64,000 bases of DNA from Cepaea nemoralis (GCA_014155875.1 JACEFZ010018164.1:29115-93114); one strand, 5' to 3'; positions 10,891 to 22,640 are shown, counted from the first letter of the stretch. Notes: generated from the sequence alone by a model not told the origin. Made by a program: numbers and translations.

Positions 10891-11954
10891 ACATACAGAC
10901 GAGGAGAGAAGTGCACAACGGCACCGCTGAATGCGAAGGGATTCGAACCTCTGAGCTCTAAAATGTTACATCAAGAACTACCAATTCACAATTATGTATT
11001 GCCCTTTACCGTCGCAGAGTTACAGAAATACCACCATATTTGATCCGCGGAAAATTGCCCATGCAAGCATGTTTCAGTTGCTGATAACAATCGGCCCAGA
11101 CAAGCAATTATCATCACAGACTACCATCATGACCGCGGGATAATATTACGTGTGGTGTAGTTGGTAGTCACATGAACTGATCCCAAAATGGAACATCTCT
11201 GCAGGATGAAAACACCGACAGAGCTACCAAACACACAGTAGATAACTGGATTCTAGCTGTAACAGTAATTATACGACCGCTCACATTTAGCACAATCCCT
11301 CGTACACGCCTCGTGTTTTGCTTGCTGTTTTCCAACTCGCCAGCGGCGCTTTCCAACGTTGTTTATTCGTGGTTGGGTGTAATTTTTTAGCTTCGAGTTT
11401 TAAAGTCAGCGCCGTATAAACATTTTTATTACAATAATTAACTCCTGCGTGACACAAGTCAAAAACAACCGCCATCATTTTCTCTTGTGCCGTCTCGCGC
11501 CAACCTTTTATCCCACGCTTTTGTCATGGAAATTACTATCTGACTTTTCTGCATAGATCCTCCGGGTGAAGTAAGCGAGGGGTATAATTTGTTTGGTCGT
11601 ATCAATCACGGAATTGCTATTTTCAAAACACACAATGGCCGTGTATTACCCAGAAGGACCTGTAACATAATCGATGGTTGTCGGGGAATCGCATACCTAT
11701 CAACCGATGCTTTCATCGGATTGTAGTCAAGTGCGCAAATATGATTGGCCTACTGGAAGGCGCAATTAACTTTGGCGTTATAGCAGTAGCAGACTTCATT
11801 TGCCAGCGCACCGGGTCATGAGTCGATCTGGATGCCACTGATTATGTTGTGGTGATACGCCCCTGCCCCAGAGAGCCGTAGTAGGTATATCATTGTCGGG
11901 GCAATTAATACTGCCCATTACTTACCATGGCTCGATGCCCGCCGCTGTTGGTGC
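10891..11954. other. intron 1 sequence without recognised features
   Basis: About 1 kb of apparently single-copy DNA with no frame, RNA or repeat that I can support. Because it is one of the longest non-repetitive stretches in intron 1, it is a candidate place for regulatory DNA, but nothing in it proves this. Confidence 0.3.
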
Positions 11955-13180
11955 ATGGTGGTTGTCTAGAAGCAGTGGCGTGTCGCTAGTTGTAGAGAGG
12001 TGGATGTGGGCTGTCAGTGGCGTGTCGCTACTTGTTGAGAGGTGGATGTGGGCTGTCAGTGGCGTGTCGCTAGTTGTTGAGAGGTGGACGTGGGAGTCAG
12101 TGGCATGCCGCTAGTTGTTGAGAAGGGTTATATGGGCTGTCAGTGGCGTGTCCTACTCGTTGAGGGGGGTATATGGGCTGTCAGTGGTGTATCGCTAGTT
12201 GTTGAGAGGGAGTATATGGGCTGTCAGTGGTGTATCGCTAGTTGTTGAGAGGGGGTATATGGGCTATCAGTGGTGTATCGCTAGTTGTTGAGAGGGAGTA
12301 TATGGGCTGTCAGTGGCATGTTCTACTTGTTTAGAGGGGGTATATGGGCTGTCAGTGGCGTTTTCTACTTGTTGAGATGGAGTATATGAGCTGTTAGTGG
12401 CGTATCGCTAGTTGTTGAGAGGGGGTATATGGGCTGTCAGTGGCGTGTCGCTAGCTATTGAGAGGAGTTGGTGGGGGGAAGGGGTATGGGCTATCAGAGG
12501 CAAGTCACTTGTTGTTGAGAGGAGTTGGGGGGTGGGTATGGGCTATCAGAGGCGTGTCGCTATTTGTGGTGGGGGTGACGGGGTATAAACTATCAGAGGC
12601 GTGTCGCTTGTTGTTGAGAGGAGTTGGGTTGGGGGTGAGGAGGTATGGGCTATCAGAGGCGTGTCGCTAGTTTCTGAGAGGGGTGGGGGCCGAAATATGG
12701 GCTGTCAGAGGCGTGCCGCTAGTGTTTGGGAGGGGTAGGGGGAATATGGGTTATCAGTGGCGTATCGCTAGATGTTGATCAGGAGCGTGAAGCGATAGCG
12801 GCATATCCCTTGTTGTAGATCAGGGTGGGGAAGGGGGTAATATATGCTGCAGTGGTGTATCCATTGTTCTGGAGTATATGGAATATATGTTTTCAGTGGC
12901 GTATAGCTAGTTGCAGATCAGGAGTTGGTATGTGTTTTCAGTGGCGAGTGGCTTGTTTGTAGATCAGGGGAATAGATGAGCGATGTCAGTGCCGTATCGC
13001 TTGTTGTAGATCGGAGGAAGGGAGGGAAGATATGCTGTCAGTGGGGTATCGTTCGAAAATGTTATATAAGGGAGCGGGTGTGAGCTCGCAGTAGCGTATC
13101 TCTCCCTGGGTGCAGGCGATGGATATTTGTTGTCAGCTGCGTATCCTTAGTTGTAAATAGGATTGGGTGTATGCTAACTC
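11955..13180. repeat. ~42-45-bp GC-rich minisatellite, degenerate
   Basis: Roughly 25 units built on GGCTGTCAGTGGCGTGTCGC followed by TAGTTGTTGAGAGG and TATATG. Units lose register toward 13100. The strand is G-rich. Confidence 0.9.
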
Positions 13181-13385
13181 TGGTATACCAGTAATTTTAA
13201 AATCAAAATCAGGGAAATCGGTGTCTACTTTCAGTGGCCTGTCACTAAGAAAATGAAATCTTGACAAAACAATACAATATACTTATCAGAAGTGTAACTG
13301 ATAAAAAGACGGCAAACCATACTTTAGTTGGAAAGGAAATGATAAGAGGACAATACGCCATACTTTAGTTAGAGGCTAACATTTC

Positions 13386-13498
13386 TTCTTTTTCCTCTTC
13401 TTCTTCTTCTTCTTCTTCTTCTTCTTCTTCTTCTTCTTCTTCTTCTTCTTCTTCTTCTTCTTCTTCTTCTTCTTCTTCTTCTTCTTCTTCTTCTTCTT
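13386..13498. repeat. (TTC)n microsatellite, ~36 units
   Basis: Nearly perfect TTC run (GAA on the other strand) inside intron 1 of the T-box gene. Long GAA/TTC runs can form triplexes. Confidence 0.97.
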
Positions 13499-13604
13499 TG
13501 CTCACCCTCAGATGCCAACTTAAGTATGTTGAAACCCTCCTAGAGTTTGTCCTCGACTGGAGAGGGCGTAAGCTAAAATCGTTGTCTCTGTTCTGTACTT
13601 GTTG

Positions 13605-13850
13605 GACACTCTTGTAAATGATAACAAGAAATTACATACTTTTGTGTGACGAGTAAACGATAACATACAAATATACTTTAGTGTGAAGAGTAAATGATAA
13701 CATTCAGATATATAATACTTTAGTTTGAAGAGTAAATGGTAACTTTCAGATATACTTTAGTTTGAAGAATAAATGATAACTTTCAGATATACTTTAGTTT
13801 GAAGAGTAAATGATAACATTCAGAAATACTTTAGTTAGAAAAAGACAGAC
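13605..13850. repeat. ~37-bp minisatellite, about six units
   Basis: Units of ACTTTAGTTTGAAGAGTAAA followed by TGATAACTTTCAGATAT. A poly-C run lies nearby at about 13884-13900. Confidence 0.85.
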
Positions 13851-13900
13851 AGACGAACCTACCAACTATTGGGTTCTGAGCCTCCCCCCCCCCCCCCCCC

Positions 13901-14402
13901 ACCTTCCCACCTTTTCCACTCATGAAGCAAACATCCGACACTGCCGTGTGCGAGAGACTAACCCCGTCTGAACGTGTAGAAGTCCCGAGACGTTACTGAT
14001 GGCGTCAGTGTTTAGACCGACTCTCCGCTACTCCTGCCGCCGGTAGGTAAATTCCCGGTCCAACCGGTAACGCTTACCGAGTAATGTCTACCTTTTGCCA
14101 TGGTGGCCATGTTTGTGAAGTGGAAGCGACGTGTGCGGTAGGCGCCAGCTTTCAGCATCGCACCGGCGGGTCATGTGCCTCTGGTATACCTCCTCGCCAT
14201 GTCTACCTGTCATAAGCGCTTAGTGACCTTTTCCGTGGAATATCTAGGGAATATCTAGCACATGATCGCCCCGGCAGGTGGGAAAGTAAAGCGGTCTCAG
14301 CTCTATAATCCACTATCATCATGTGGGAAGACCTCTGCAGAGCGCCGCTGTCATCATTATCCTACGTAAAAATCTAAGATTCTTTGTCGGGTGGCCTGGT
14401 TT
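13901..14402. other. intron 1 sequence without recognised features
   Basis: About 500 bp with no supported gene or repeat. Confidence 0.3.
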
Positions 14403-14414
14403 GCAAATGTTCAT

Positions 14415-14751
14415 GCTTGCTTGCTTGCTTGTGTTCACTGGCTGTCAACTCCAGCGGAAGTTCCTGTATGTCGGGTGAGGACAACCTGTTGACCAACATC
14501 AGTGTGATGTCATACCGGACCTGAGGTTTGCGTGAGTATCCGTTGTCCCATGTCTGGCTTATTGGTGTGGAGACTGGTGGTTCCTCGCCGTGCAAGCATA
14601 TACTCTCCGACTTGGGAAGAATAAGCGATCCTACTACGCTAGCCAGGACCCCGAAGGGACCTGTTGCCCAGGACGCACGACTAGGACGTGTTAGTAGGTC
14701 TTGGCCAGTATAGAACCTGGTCCTGGTACCTTGGAAACACCTCAGCGTCCC
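14415..14751 (-). mobile_element. 337-bp retroposed repeat with (CAAG)n tail, copy 2
   Basis: Same family as 2595-2931. Perfect 12-bp target-site duplications GCAAATGTTCAT at 14403-14414 and 14752-14763 fix both ends. The minus-strand 3' end is a (GCAA)n tail, as in retroposition. A minus-strand frame with RASWATGPFGVL, SQTWDNGYSRKPQ and RYDITLMLVN runs through most of the unit and is partly kept in copy 1. Function unknown: a SINE, or a LINE 3' end. Confidence 0.85.
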
Positions 14752-14856
14752 GCAAATGTTCATAAATAGAGTGTCTTTAATGTCATGTGACCTCTGGCGT
14801 GCTAGTCGACCCTCGCTGTTTCATCCACAAACCCCGCCTTGTATTACCGTTATTTA

Positions 14857-15057
14857 TAAATTCATCCACCATGTGCCATGGCGATAAGCATGAGCGGTCA
14901 TGTTTCGCCATCTCACGCAATCACCAAAGTCGTGGATCAGCCCTGTGAACTTGTCTCGACCATACCACGTGGTCAAGCCACCTGAGTATTTACTTCTCTG
15001 CCTTCCCCTTGTTATTTTCCCCTCAATCTTGAGAGTTGTCACCAAGTTCTCCAATTG
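14857..15057 (-). pseudogene. LINE 3'-end fragment (RT C-terminus)
   Basis: The minus strand reads QLENLVTTLKIEGKITRGRQ, then GGLTTWYGRDKFTGLIHDFG, then AHAYRHGTW, ending in a (ATGG)-type tail. Same LINE group as 9275-9506. The 5' truncation point coincides with the start of the CA repeat. Confidence 0.82.
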
Positions 15058-15071
15058 ACACATACACACAC

Positions 15072-15073
<2 letters not shown>

Positions 15074-15138
<65 letters not shown>
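15074..15138. repeat. (CA)n microsatellite
   Basis: About 32 CA units directly beside the truncated LINE end. Confidence 0.97.
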
Positions 15139-15141
<3 letters not shown>

Positions 15142-15702
15142 ACTGATAAGGTCGGCGTATGGAAAAATACACAGAGACGAGGACAAGCGGGGACAAGTCA
15201 GCTTGTCCACAAACAATACTTGAGCCATTATCTGCAGCGACCAGGCTCGTGAGCACTGTTTGCCGGCGATTATACAAAAACAAGCGACACTAAGTGCGAC
15301 CCGGAAGTGTACGTGTGAATGCAGGTTGCGATAACCAATCTTCACAAGTGAAGACTGTAGACATGATGCTGTGCCGCCTCCTCGCATCTCAGACGCCGAG
15401 CGCGCCACTTCATATTGCCGCGTTTTGGCGCCTGGTACGGCAGAAAGAGAGGTGTTGAAACAGTCGAGAGCTATGGGTCACTTCTCACCAAGAGCGCATA
15501 CTTACAGGACATCCTTGAGTAACAGGACTTTGTATCGGCTTATCTAGCGCGGGCCAGCGCTGGCCACTTGAAGGACATTGTCTGAGGGGCAAGTCGGCCG
15601 CCACTTGAAGGGGTATTATGTGAGGGGCACGTCTGCAGCCACTTGAGGATACTGGCCGGTGACGTAGTTTGTTTATCTGTACGGACAACAATAGTCGCTC
15701 TC
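15139..15702. other. intron 1 sequence without recognised features
   Basis: No gene seen. A ~46-bp near-duplication is visible at about 15555-15645 (GCCACTTGAAGG and TGTGAGGGGCA blocks). Confidence 0.3.
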
Positions 15703-15708
15703 GTCTCT

Positions 15709-15803
<95 letters not shown>

Positions 15804-15820
15804 CCACCTCTATCTCTCTT

Positions 15821-15860
<40 letters not shown>

Positions 15861-15867
15861 CCTCCCT

Positions 15868-15949
<82 letters not shown>

Positions 15950-16017
15950 ACCTCTATCTCTCTTTGTCTCTCTCTCTCTCTGTCTGACCCCTATGTCTGT
16001 CTATATCTCTCTCGTCC

Positions 16018-16063
<46 letters not shown>

Positions 16064-16084
16064 GTGTGTTTCTCTCTACCTATT

Positions 16085-16154
<70 letters not shown>

Positions 16155-16237
16155 GAGTGTGTGTTTCTCTCTACCTATTTATGTCTCTCCCTCTCTCTCT
16201 CTCTCTTTCTCTGAGTGTGTGTTTCTCTCTACCTATT

Positions 16238-16290
<53 letters not shown>

Positions 16291-16296
16291 CTCTGC
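15709..16296. repeat. compound (CT)n, (AT)n, (GT)n block with ~70-150-bp higher-order units
   Basis: CT tracts alternate with TATATA and TGTGTG tracts. The segment (TA)n-(TG)n-CCACCTCTATCTCTCTTTG occurs twice (15766-15820, 15870-15965). GAGTGTGTGTTTCTCTCTACC recurs three times (16060-16235). Confidence 0.95.
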
Positions 16297-16302
16297 ACAT
16301 AT

Positions 16303-16722
16303 ATGACGATCTAACGCCCCTACCACACATATATGACGATCTAACGCCACTACCACACATATATGACGATCTAACGCCCCTACCACACATATATGACGAT
16401 CTAGCACCACTACCACACATATATGACGATCTAACGCCCCTACCACACATATATGACGATCTAACGCCCCTACCACACATATATGACGATCTAACACCAC
16501 TACCACACATATATGACAATCTAACACCACTACCACACATATATGACGATCTAACACCACTACCACACATATATGACGATCTAACACCACTACCACACAT
16601 ATATGACAATCTAACACCACTACCACACATATATGACGATCTAACACCACTACCACACATATATGACGATCTAGCACCACTACCACACATATATGACGAT
16701 CTAACACCGCTACCACACATAC
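16303..16722. repeat. 30-bp minisatellite, 14 units
   Basis: Very regular units of ACACATATATGACGATCTAA followed by CGCCCCTACC or CACCACTACC. The period is a multiple of three, which gives ten-residue repeats (PHIYDDLTPL) in long open frames on both strands. These are not taken as genes. Confidence 0.97.
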
Positions 16723-16729
16723 ACACGTC

Positions 16730-17639
16730 ACACACGTAGTGTTTCGCTAGCATCACGTCACTTTAATCGACTAACTGTCATGGGCTCTGCCGCCCAATCC
16801 CACGTCACGGCTGGGCTCCGCTCTGTGGTCGGTTCTGCCCCAGTAGTTCCGTCTTTGCCCGCCGGTTCATATTCGCCCCATTTCTGACAGTCATAAAATT
16901 CGGAGATGTGGAAACCTGGGGTGCCTGACGGCAGAGGGATTAACCCCCCCCCCCCCCCCCCCCCCCGAACCCAGGGACCACCAACCAGGCGACACCCGAT
17001 CCCCGTGGTTGTTACAGATACCCCAGTAACTTGGTTACATGTCCGGCCCCAAAACAATACGTAGGTGGCATATCTTTTTGTGTGTGTATGGGAAGGGGGG
17101 AGGGGGGGGGCTGTCTATGTATATGTAACACTCATATGAAAATAATTAGAGGAACTGCGGTAAAGCTGTGGTAATGTAAACAATATAAAATAACACAAAG
17201 TAATGCAGCTTTACAGAACAGAATTACAAAAGATACATGACGTTGTGGCGGCTAGCCTTCATCAGTAAATAAATACATACACAAAACACAAAATATAGTC
17301 ACGAAGAAGACCCTCCGGTGACTACATTAAGTCATAAGGACAGGATGAGAAGAATAAAAAGATGGGGAAAATTAGGGCAATGGAGAGAAAATGAAAATGT
17401 GACAAACATATTGTTACTTATCTCAGAATCCCAGGCTGTAATACTAACACGGATGTCACCTTTATCCTCATTTATACACAGCCATGGGAGTCTGTGGGTC
17501 ATGGGAACCAGGGTAGGGGATGATACCGGGGTAGTGGGTGGTAACTGTTCAGTGAAACTCCCAGGTAAATGAGTGGAAGTGGTACATGAAAAAAAGAAGA
17601 GTTTATCTTGTCTAGGTGTGGTAGATTTTGTGTCAGTGT
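16730..17639. other. intron 1 sequence, no gene
   Basis: Contains a C-run (about 16944-16966) and a G-run (about 17094-17110). Otherwise unassigned. Confidence 0.35.
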
Positions 17640-17740
17640 CGGTGTATCGGATGGTGTGTGCCCAGGAATCACTAAGCCAAAAAATGATGGGGTTGACTGC
17701 TACGTCCTGTAAAGATATGCAACTAATTTTTAACAGGGAA
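17640..17740 (+). mobile_element. SINE family B, 3' fragment, copy 3
   Basis: Contains CCAGGAATCAC, GGGGTTGACTGCTACGTCC and AAGATATGCAACTAA, the 3' block shared by the family. Confidence 0.7.
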
Positions 17741-17804
17741 AAAGACCTGGAGACATTACACATCACTGTCTCACACTTCTCTTAATTGATCTGATATTGA
17801 CCTA

Positions 17805-19130
17805 CTTCATTATCAAATCTTATGGCATCTTGTTGTTTCCAATATATGTTTTTTTTTTAACAAGTCTAAGTCTTTCCCATCAATGTGTAGATCTGCAACC
17901 ATATTTATCATGTTGGCATGTCTCACTTTATAGAACGCTTTTGTGTAGTCAATGAAACAAAGATGTAGGTCTTCGTTTACTTCCATATAAGGTTCAGTTA
18001 ATGTTCTCAGCATAATACACATCATTAATTGTACCCCTGCCTTCTACAAACCCACATTGTTCTTCCCCTAGTTCGGGCTGTATTTTTTTCTCAACTCCTT
18101 GCATGATAATCTTTAGTAAAATATTCGTGATGTGGCTAATTATACTAATTTTTCGATGTTAATCACATTCCAAGGCTCATGATTTCGTCGGGATTGCAAT
18201 AAATATTATAGAATTTTTTTTTTTTAAATCGGGAGTTATATCTCCAGTATCATATATTATGTTCAGCAATCTGGTGACCTGGTCTATCTCATGTATTCTT
18301 CTAAGGCATTGATCATTTCTGTTGTGATGTTGTCTGGACCCGGAGGTCTTGCCAGTTTTCATATGGTTTAGAGCATTCTGAACTCCATCTTCAAATCGAC
18401 GGTCCTTCATTATTACTCCGAATATCATACTGTTCTTCTCTTGTATCATCAAAAACGTTTTTCACATAATCTGACCGTGCATGTAAAACCTGATCTTTTT
18501 CTATTATGATTTTTCCATCTTTTGTTTTCAGGCAGCCTGTTGATGTAGGTTTTCTTTTATTAGTAAGCTTCCGAATTCTTTTGTGCATTAATTCGATATG
18601 TGTACTGCTGTGTTGTTCAATTTCTATGCAATTTTCCTCAAGCCATGCTTCGCTCGCTTCTTTACATAAAGTTCTGGCTTATGTGAATCTCTTCATATTT
18701 GTCGGGATTAGTTCTGTTGTTGTTGTATCTTCTTGTTTCCATTAGTCGTAAAATTTCTTCCATTTCTTACGACCTGCTTTCTTTAATTTTGGGATAGTTG
18801 TTTCTCCAGCCAAACTGATTGAATTCTTCAACATTTCCCATTGATCAGCCCATCTTGACATTATGATCTCCACATAAAATCTGTTCTTTACTTCTATGTT
18901 AAAATTGTCTTGTATTTCCTTGTCATTTTTCAATGTACACAGATCATTTTAGTGTTTTCTGGTGTATACTTGACTTTCTTTAACGTTACCTTCAATGTGT
19001 CTGTAATCAATCAGTGGTCACTGTAACAGTCTGCATTTGGAACTGTTTTTGTGACTGTTAAACACTTTTTGAAACGTTCTGCTAATCAGGATGTAATGAA
19101 TCTGGTTTCTAATCCGACTGTCAGGATTCC
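17805..19130 (-). pseudogene. LINE endonuclease C-terminus and RT, heavily decayed
   Basis: Minus-strand pieces in order: YSDHWLITD-like endonuclease end near 19020, IMSRWADQWEMLKNSI (18742-18933), RIRKLTNKRKPTSTGCLKTK (18391-18588), HMKTGKTSG and IFIAIPTKS (18177-18452), then FIDYTKAFYKVRHANMIN (17813-18025). They line up with residues of the LINE at 290-2140, so this is the same group with many frameshifts and stops. The catalytic Asp block is missing, cut off at about 17810. Confidence 0.85.
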
Positions 19131-19351
19131 TCTATGTCCAGTTTATTAATATATGTGTAATTATAGTGTGTTATTATTAATATGTCCAATTATAATGTGT
19201 ATTATGATTATTATCTGTACGAGTACGGCCAAAGTATTTCATTTTTCGAGACACGATGCGGTTTATCCGCCAGGATTTTCTTCCATGGTCAGAAATTGTA
19301 GAATTTCAGTATTTATTTTTCTTGGTATTTTCAGAATGTTCCTCTAATATT

Positions 19352-19354
19352 TAG

Positions 19355-19422
<68 letters not shown>

Positions 19423-19423
19423 T
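19352..19423. repeat. (TAA)n microsatellite
   Basis: About 24 TAA units. Confidence 0.97.
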
Positions 19424-19424
19424 A

Positions 19425-19660
19425 ATCCGGCCTCCCTGGCGAAGAGACGACTTTCTCCGTAATCCCATATATTCACATATGAGGAACACAGTTGCGCGAG
19501 ATTCTGCAGCGGATAGTGATGCGTTGGTTACTTAGGGGGTATGTGAGCCGATCGCTCAGAAATCAATGGCAAACTACTGAGTGTAAACTTGCCAAGAACA
19601 TCAACAACAGCTGAAAAAGCTCGTGTTGACTGCAACGTCCTGCAAGGGATATGCAACTTA
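19425..19660 (+). mobile_element. SINE family B, copy 4
   Basis: Contains the tRNA-related front part (poor) and the conserved GATCGCTCAGAAATCAATGG, CAAACTACTGAGTGTAAAC, TTGACTGCAACGTCCTG and GGGATATGCAACTTAAA blocks, ending in a (TAA)n tail at 19661-19698. Confidence 0.75.
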
Positions 19661-19734
19661 AAATAATAATAATAAATAATAATAATAATAATAATAATGT
19701 GATGAAGGCGACGATGAGGAAGAGAAGAAACAAT

Positions 19735-19885
19735 TAGGAAGAGGGGACATGAAAAAGAAGAGGAGTAGAAAGAAGAAGAAGAGCAACAACACCAACAAAA
19801 CAACAACAAGAAGAAGAAGAAGAAGAAGAAGAAGAAGAAGAAGAAGAAGAAGAAGAAGAAGAAGAAGCAGAACAACAACAACAAC
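19735..19885. repeat. (AAG)n / (ACA)n purine-rich tract
   Basis: GAA-type repeat grading into CAA repeats. Confidence 0.95.
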
Positions 19886-20565
19886 AACAACACAACGGCT
19901 AGACACTACCACTGCTTGTAACTTACAGATCAGATACCACCCTGCCCTACATCTCGAACCACCCCCCGCCCGCAGACACCAGGGCCCCGGTGCCTGGCTG
20001 CACGACCACAAGTGACTTAAAACATTAAAGAACTAGACAACGCCTGGGCAAACACTAGTTGGTGACAAGACTAAGTGTTTTCTAAACGAGCTTGGTCTCC
20101 TCTTGATGGGCAGAACAAACTGTGCCGAAGTCGCATGGCGGCGAACACTCCCGAATCCTGCCGGAAAATGCCGAGTATATCTTAAGTACAGTTAAAGGTT
20201 CCCAACGGATTATATCTCTGGAGCGTGATGTATTCCGGTACCCCAGATCAGGACTTGAGGGCTGGGATTTCAAGGCATCCAGTTACCAGGACTAATAGCT
20301 TGTGGGGTGTCGTGTCGGCCAGATGAAAGCCCAGCCAGTCAGTGGCGCCCTCTTTGGTGTCAGCGAAAACAAACGAATGCATTTTTGATTTCGTGTGACA
20401 GTGTTTACTTATTTCCCTCGCGCCTGGCGCCCAGGAGGTCCACTGTCGCGGCAATCTGGCGAATGCCGGAGAACTCAATCTGGGAGGCTGTCAGCAACCA
20501 CATCTTTAACTGTCCGTCTCCGATCATTCTTCAAGATTTTATAGTGTGACTGTCTTGGATCATCT
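19886..20565. other. intron 1 sequence without recognised features
   Basis: About 680 bp of apparently non-repetitive DNA. No supported gene. Confidence 0.3.
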
Positions 20566-20850
20566 CATCTCAGCTCATCTTGTTGCTCTTGTTCCTTGCG
20601 GTGTTAAGGTGAAGCATAAACAGCGGTAGAATGCCCGTGTTTGGGCTTCATATATCGAGGTTCCCATGGTCTCTGTAATTCCCTCTATCCATCGTTTACC
20701 TGGCCGGCCTCTTCCTCTGCTGCCGTCTGGTCTGTGATCATTGCTTGTTGAGGTATACTGTTAGTTTGTAATCGCTGGTCTGTCTCGTTTTCCTTCAACA
20801 TTGCCGAGTCCGTCACCGTTGGATCAGTCCGTTTATGCTTATTGTGGTTT
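20566..20850 (-). pseudogene. LINE 3'-end fragment, family shared with 34400-34575
   Basis: The minus strand reads RKRGRPGKRWIEGITE, then MGTSIYEAQTRAFYRCLC and TLTPQGT. The plus-strand segment at 34400-34575 is homologous (GRPCQRW, WESRYMKPINGHS with slips). The RGRPGKRW motif is the usual end of a LINE RT protein. Confidence 0.65.
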
Positions 20851-20856
20851 CTTCGA

Positions 20857-21436
20857 GCAGGAAAAGAATCCCCGCCGGCTTGCTAGTCCAGTCGCAGGTA
20901 TAGGATGGTTTAGGAGCAGGAAAATATCCCAGCCGGCTTGCTAGTCCAGTCGCAGGTATAGGACAGTTTATGAGCAGGAATATATCCCCGCCGGCTTGCT
21001 AGTCCTGTCGCAGGTATAGGATGGTTTAGGAGCAGGAATATATCCCCGCCGGGTTGCTAGTCCAGTCGCAGGTATAGGATGGTTTAGGAGCAGGAAAATA
21101 TCCCCACCGGCTTGCTAGTCCAGTCGCAGGTATAGGACAGTTTAGGAGCAGGAAAATATCCCCGTCGGCTTGCTAGTCCAGTCGCAGGTATAGGACAGTT
21201 TAGGAGCAGGAAAATATCCCCGCCGGCTTGCTAGTCCAGTCGCAGGTATAGGACAGTTTAGGAGCAGGAATATATCCCCGCCGGCTTGCTAGTCCAGTCG
21301 CAGGTATAGGATGGTTGAGGAGCAGGAAAATATCCCGCCGGTTGCTAGTCCAGTCGCAGGTATAGGACAGTTTAGGAGCAGGAAAATATCCCCGCCGGCT
21401 TGCTAGTCCAGTCGCAGGTATAGGACAGTTTAGGAA
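20857..21436. repeat. 58-bp minisatellite, ten units
   Basis: Homogeneous units of GAGCAGGAAAATATCCCCGC followed by CGGCTTGCTAGTCCAGTCGC and AGGTATAGGACAGTTTAG. Two subtypes (GGATGG or GGACAG; AAAATAT or AATATAT) intermix. Confidence 0.97.
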
Positions 21437-21684
21437 GCTGTCTTGGATCTACATTTCATAAACAAATATATGTATTATTTGGCGCTCATTGAAGTAGAAA
21501 AAAGATGTAGAGACTTAGAGAACGCATTGAGTTTTTACCCCTCTTGTGTTGTTGTTGTTGTTTTTTTTTTTTAATTTATTTATGAACTGTCTTAGTGGCC
21601 TTAAAGGGTGCTCCATTTGAATCTGGGTGCTTGATTCACGCTCTATGTCTCAGCCTTTACAATAATCATAACTTTGTGCCATGC

Positions 21685-21905
21685 CGACAGGCGTGGGCGA
21701 TAATGCTTTACCCCATCCTGCGATCCTCAACAGCGTGTCTCAGTTCGTGTGTTGACTCCCTTCCGTGCCATGGCATAAGACCGTCCAGAATTTTCTCCCG
21801 CTGTCTTCCTCTATCTGTTTTTGCACAAATATTTCTAGTTGTCACAACATGTTTCCGTGTTTCCCTTTTCAGAATATGACCAAACATCTTTCTGATGTTT
21901 GAGAT
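21685..21905 (-). pseudogene. LINE 3'-end fragment (RT C-terminus)
   Basis: The minus strand reads MFGHILKRETRKHVVTTR, then TDRGRQREKILDGLMPWHGR, then ESTHELRHAVEDR and AHACRHGT. Same type as 9275-9506 and 14857-15057. Confidence 0.8.
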
Positions 21906-21984
21906 AGGTTCTGTTGTTGAGATTAGTTCCGATGATGGAGATACGTTTTAATGTTTGAGATAGGTTGTCTTTTTGTACAACCGT

Positions 21985-22127
21985 GAATTACATTACCTTA
22001 CCCACGAGTAGAAGTGGACAGACAACTCGATACATTACCTTACCCACGGGTAGAAGTGGACAGACAACCCGATAAATTACCTTACCCACGAGTAGAAGTG
22101 GGCAGACTAAACCGGTAAATTACCGTA
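21985..22127. repeat. ~46-bp minisatellite, interrupted by a SINE
   Basis: Units of TTACCTTACCCACGAGTAGA followed by AGTGGACAGACAACTCGATA. The array breaks at about 22128 and its last copies reappear at 22376-22432, after the SINE. Confidence 0.85.
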
Positions 22128-22375
22128 CATGAGTCGGCTCCATGCCGAAGTCGTTACGGACGCAGTTTGTAATCCTGCAGACCGCGTTCGAAACACAACT
22201 GCGGGCAGTTTGGCAGCAGACCCACTTGCATTGGTTTTTGTATGAAATGGTATGGGTGCCGGTCGTTCAGGAATCAATGGCAAACTACTGAAAGTAAACT
22301 TGCCCAGGAATCACGAACAAAATATGCTGGGGTTGACTGCTACGCCATGTAAAGGATATGCAACTAAGTTTTTCA
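22128..22375 (+). mobile_element. SINE family B, copy 5 (best-preserved)
   Basis: Front part with CGTTCGAAACAC (degenerate tRNA B-box), middle GTATGAAATGGTATGGGTGC, then CGGTCGTTCAGGAATCAATG, CAAACTACTGAAAGTAAAC, GGGGTTGACTGCTACGCC and AGGATATGCAACTAAG, ending in T-rich sequence. It splits the 46-bp minisatellite. Confidence 0.8.
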
Positions 22376-22437
22376 AAGAGTATAAGTGGACAGACTAAAC
22401 CGGTCAATTACCTTACCTAAGAGTAGAAGCGGTGTAG

Positions 22438-22640
22438 GACATGGGGTTCTTGAGCCTGATCAATTCAGGCCTCCTGGCTAGTGCGCTCGCCGCGAACTGT
22501 GCAGGCTAGGGTTTTCTTTCTGCATCCGACCAAAACAAAAAACAAAAAAATCCACCACCTTACCGAGGATTTTAAACCAAGTCTTGTGAATGTGGGACCG
22601 CCGTCCTAGCCACTCGGCCACACGTTCCTCTACTACCTCA
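22438..22640 (-). mobile_element. tRNA-derived SINE, family A, copy 2
   Basis: Homologous to 3700-3912 (GCCTCCTGGCTAGTGCGCTC, CGCGAACTGTGCAGGCTAGG on the + strand). On the minus strand there is an A-box TGGCCGAGTGG. The B-box is decayed (GGTTTAAAATCC). Confidence 0.8.

Noticed and set aside
16303..16722. Regular 30-bp repeats considered as a CRISPR array
   Set aside because: No spacers; simple minisatellite.
16229..16756. Frames with ten-residue repeats (PHIYDDLTPL and reverse-strand versions)
   Set aside because: By-products of the 30-bp minisatellite, open on both strands.
20082..20549. Frames of 60-80 residues at 20082-20549
   Set aside because: No domain or splice context; chance frames in intron 1.
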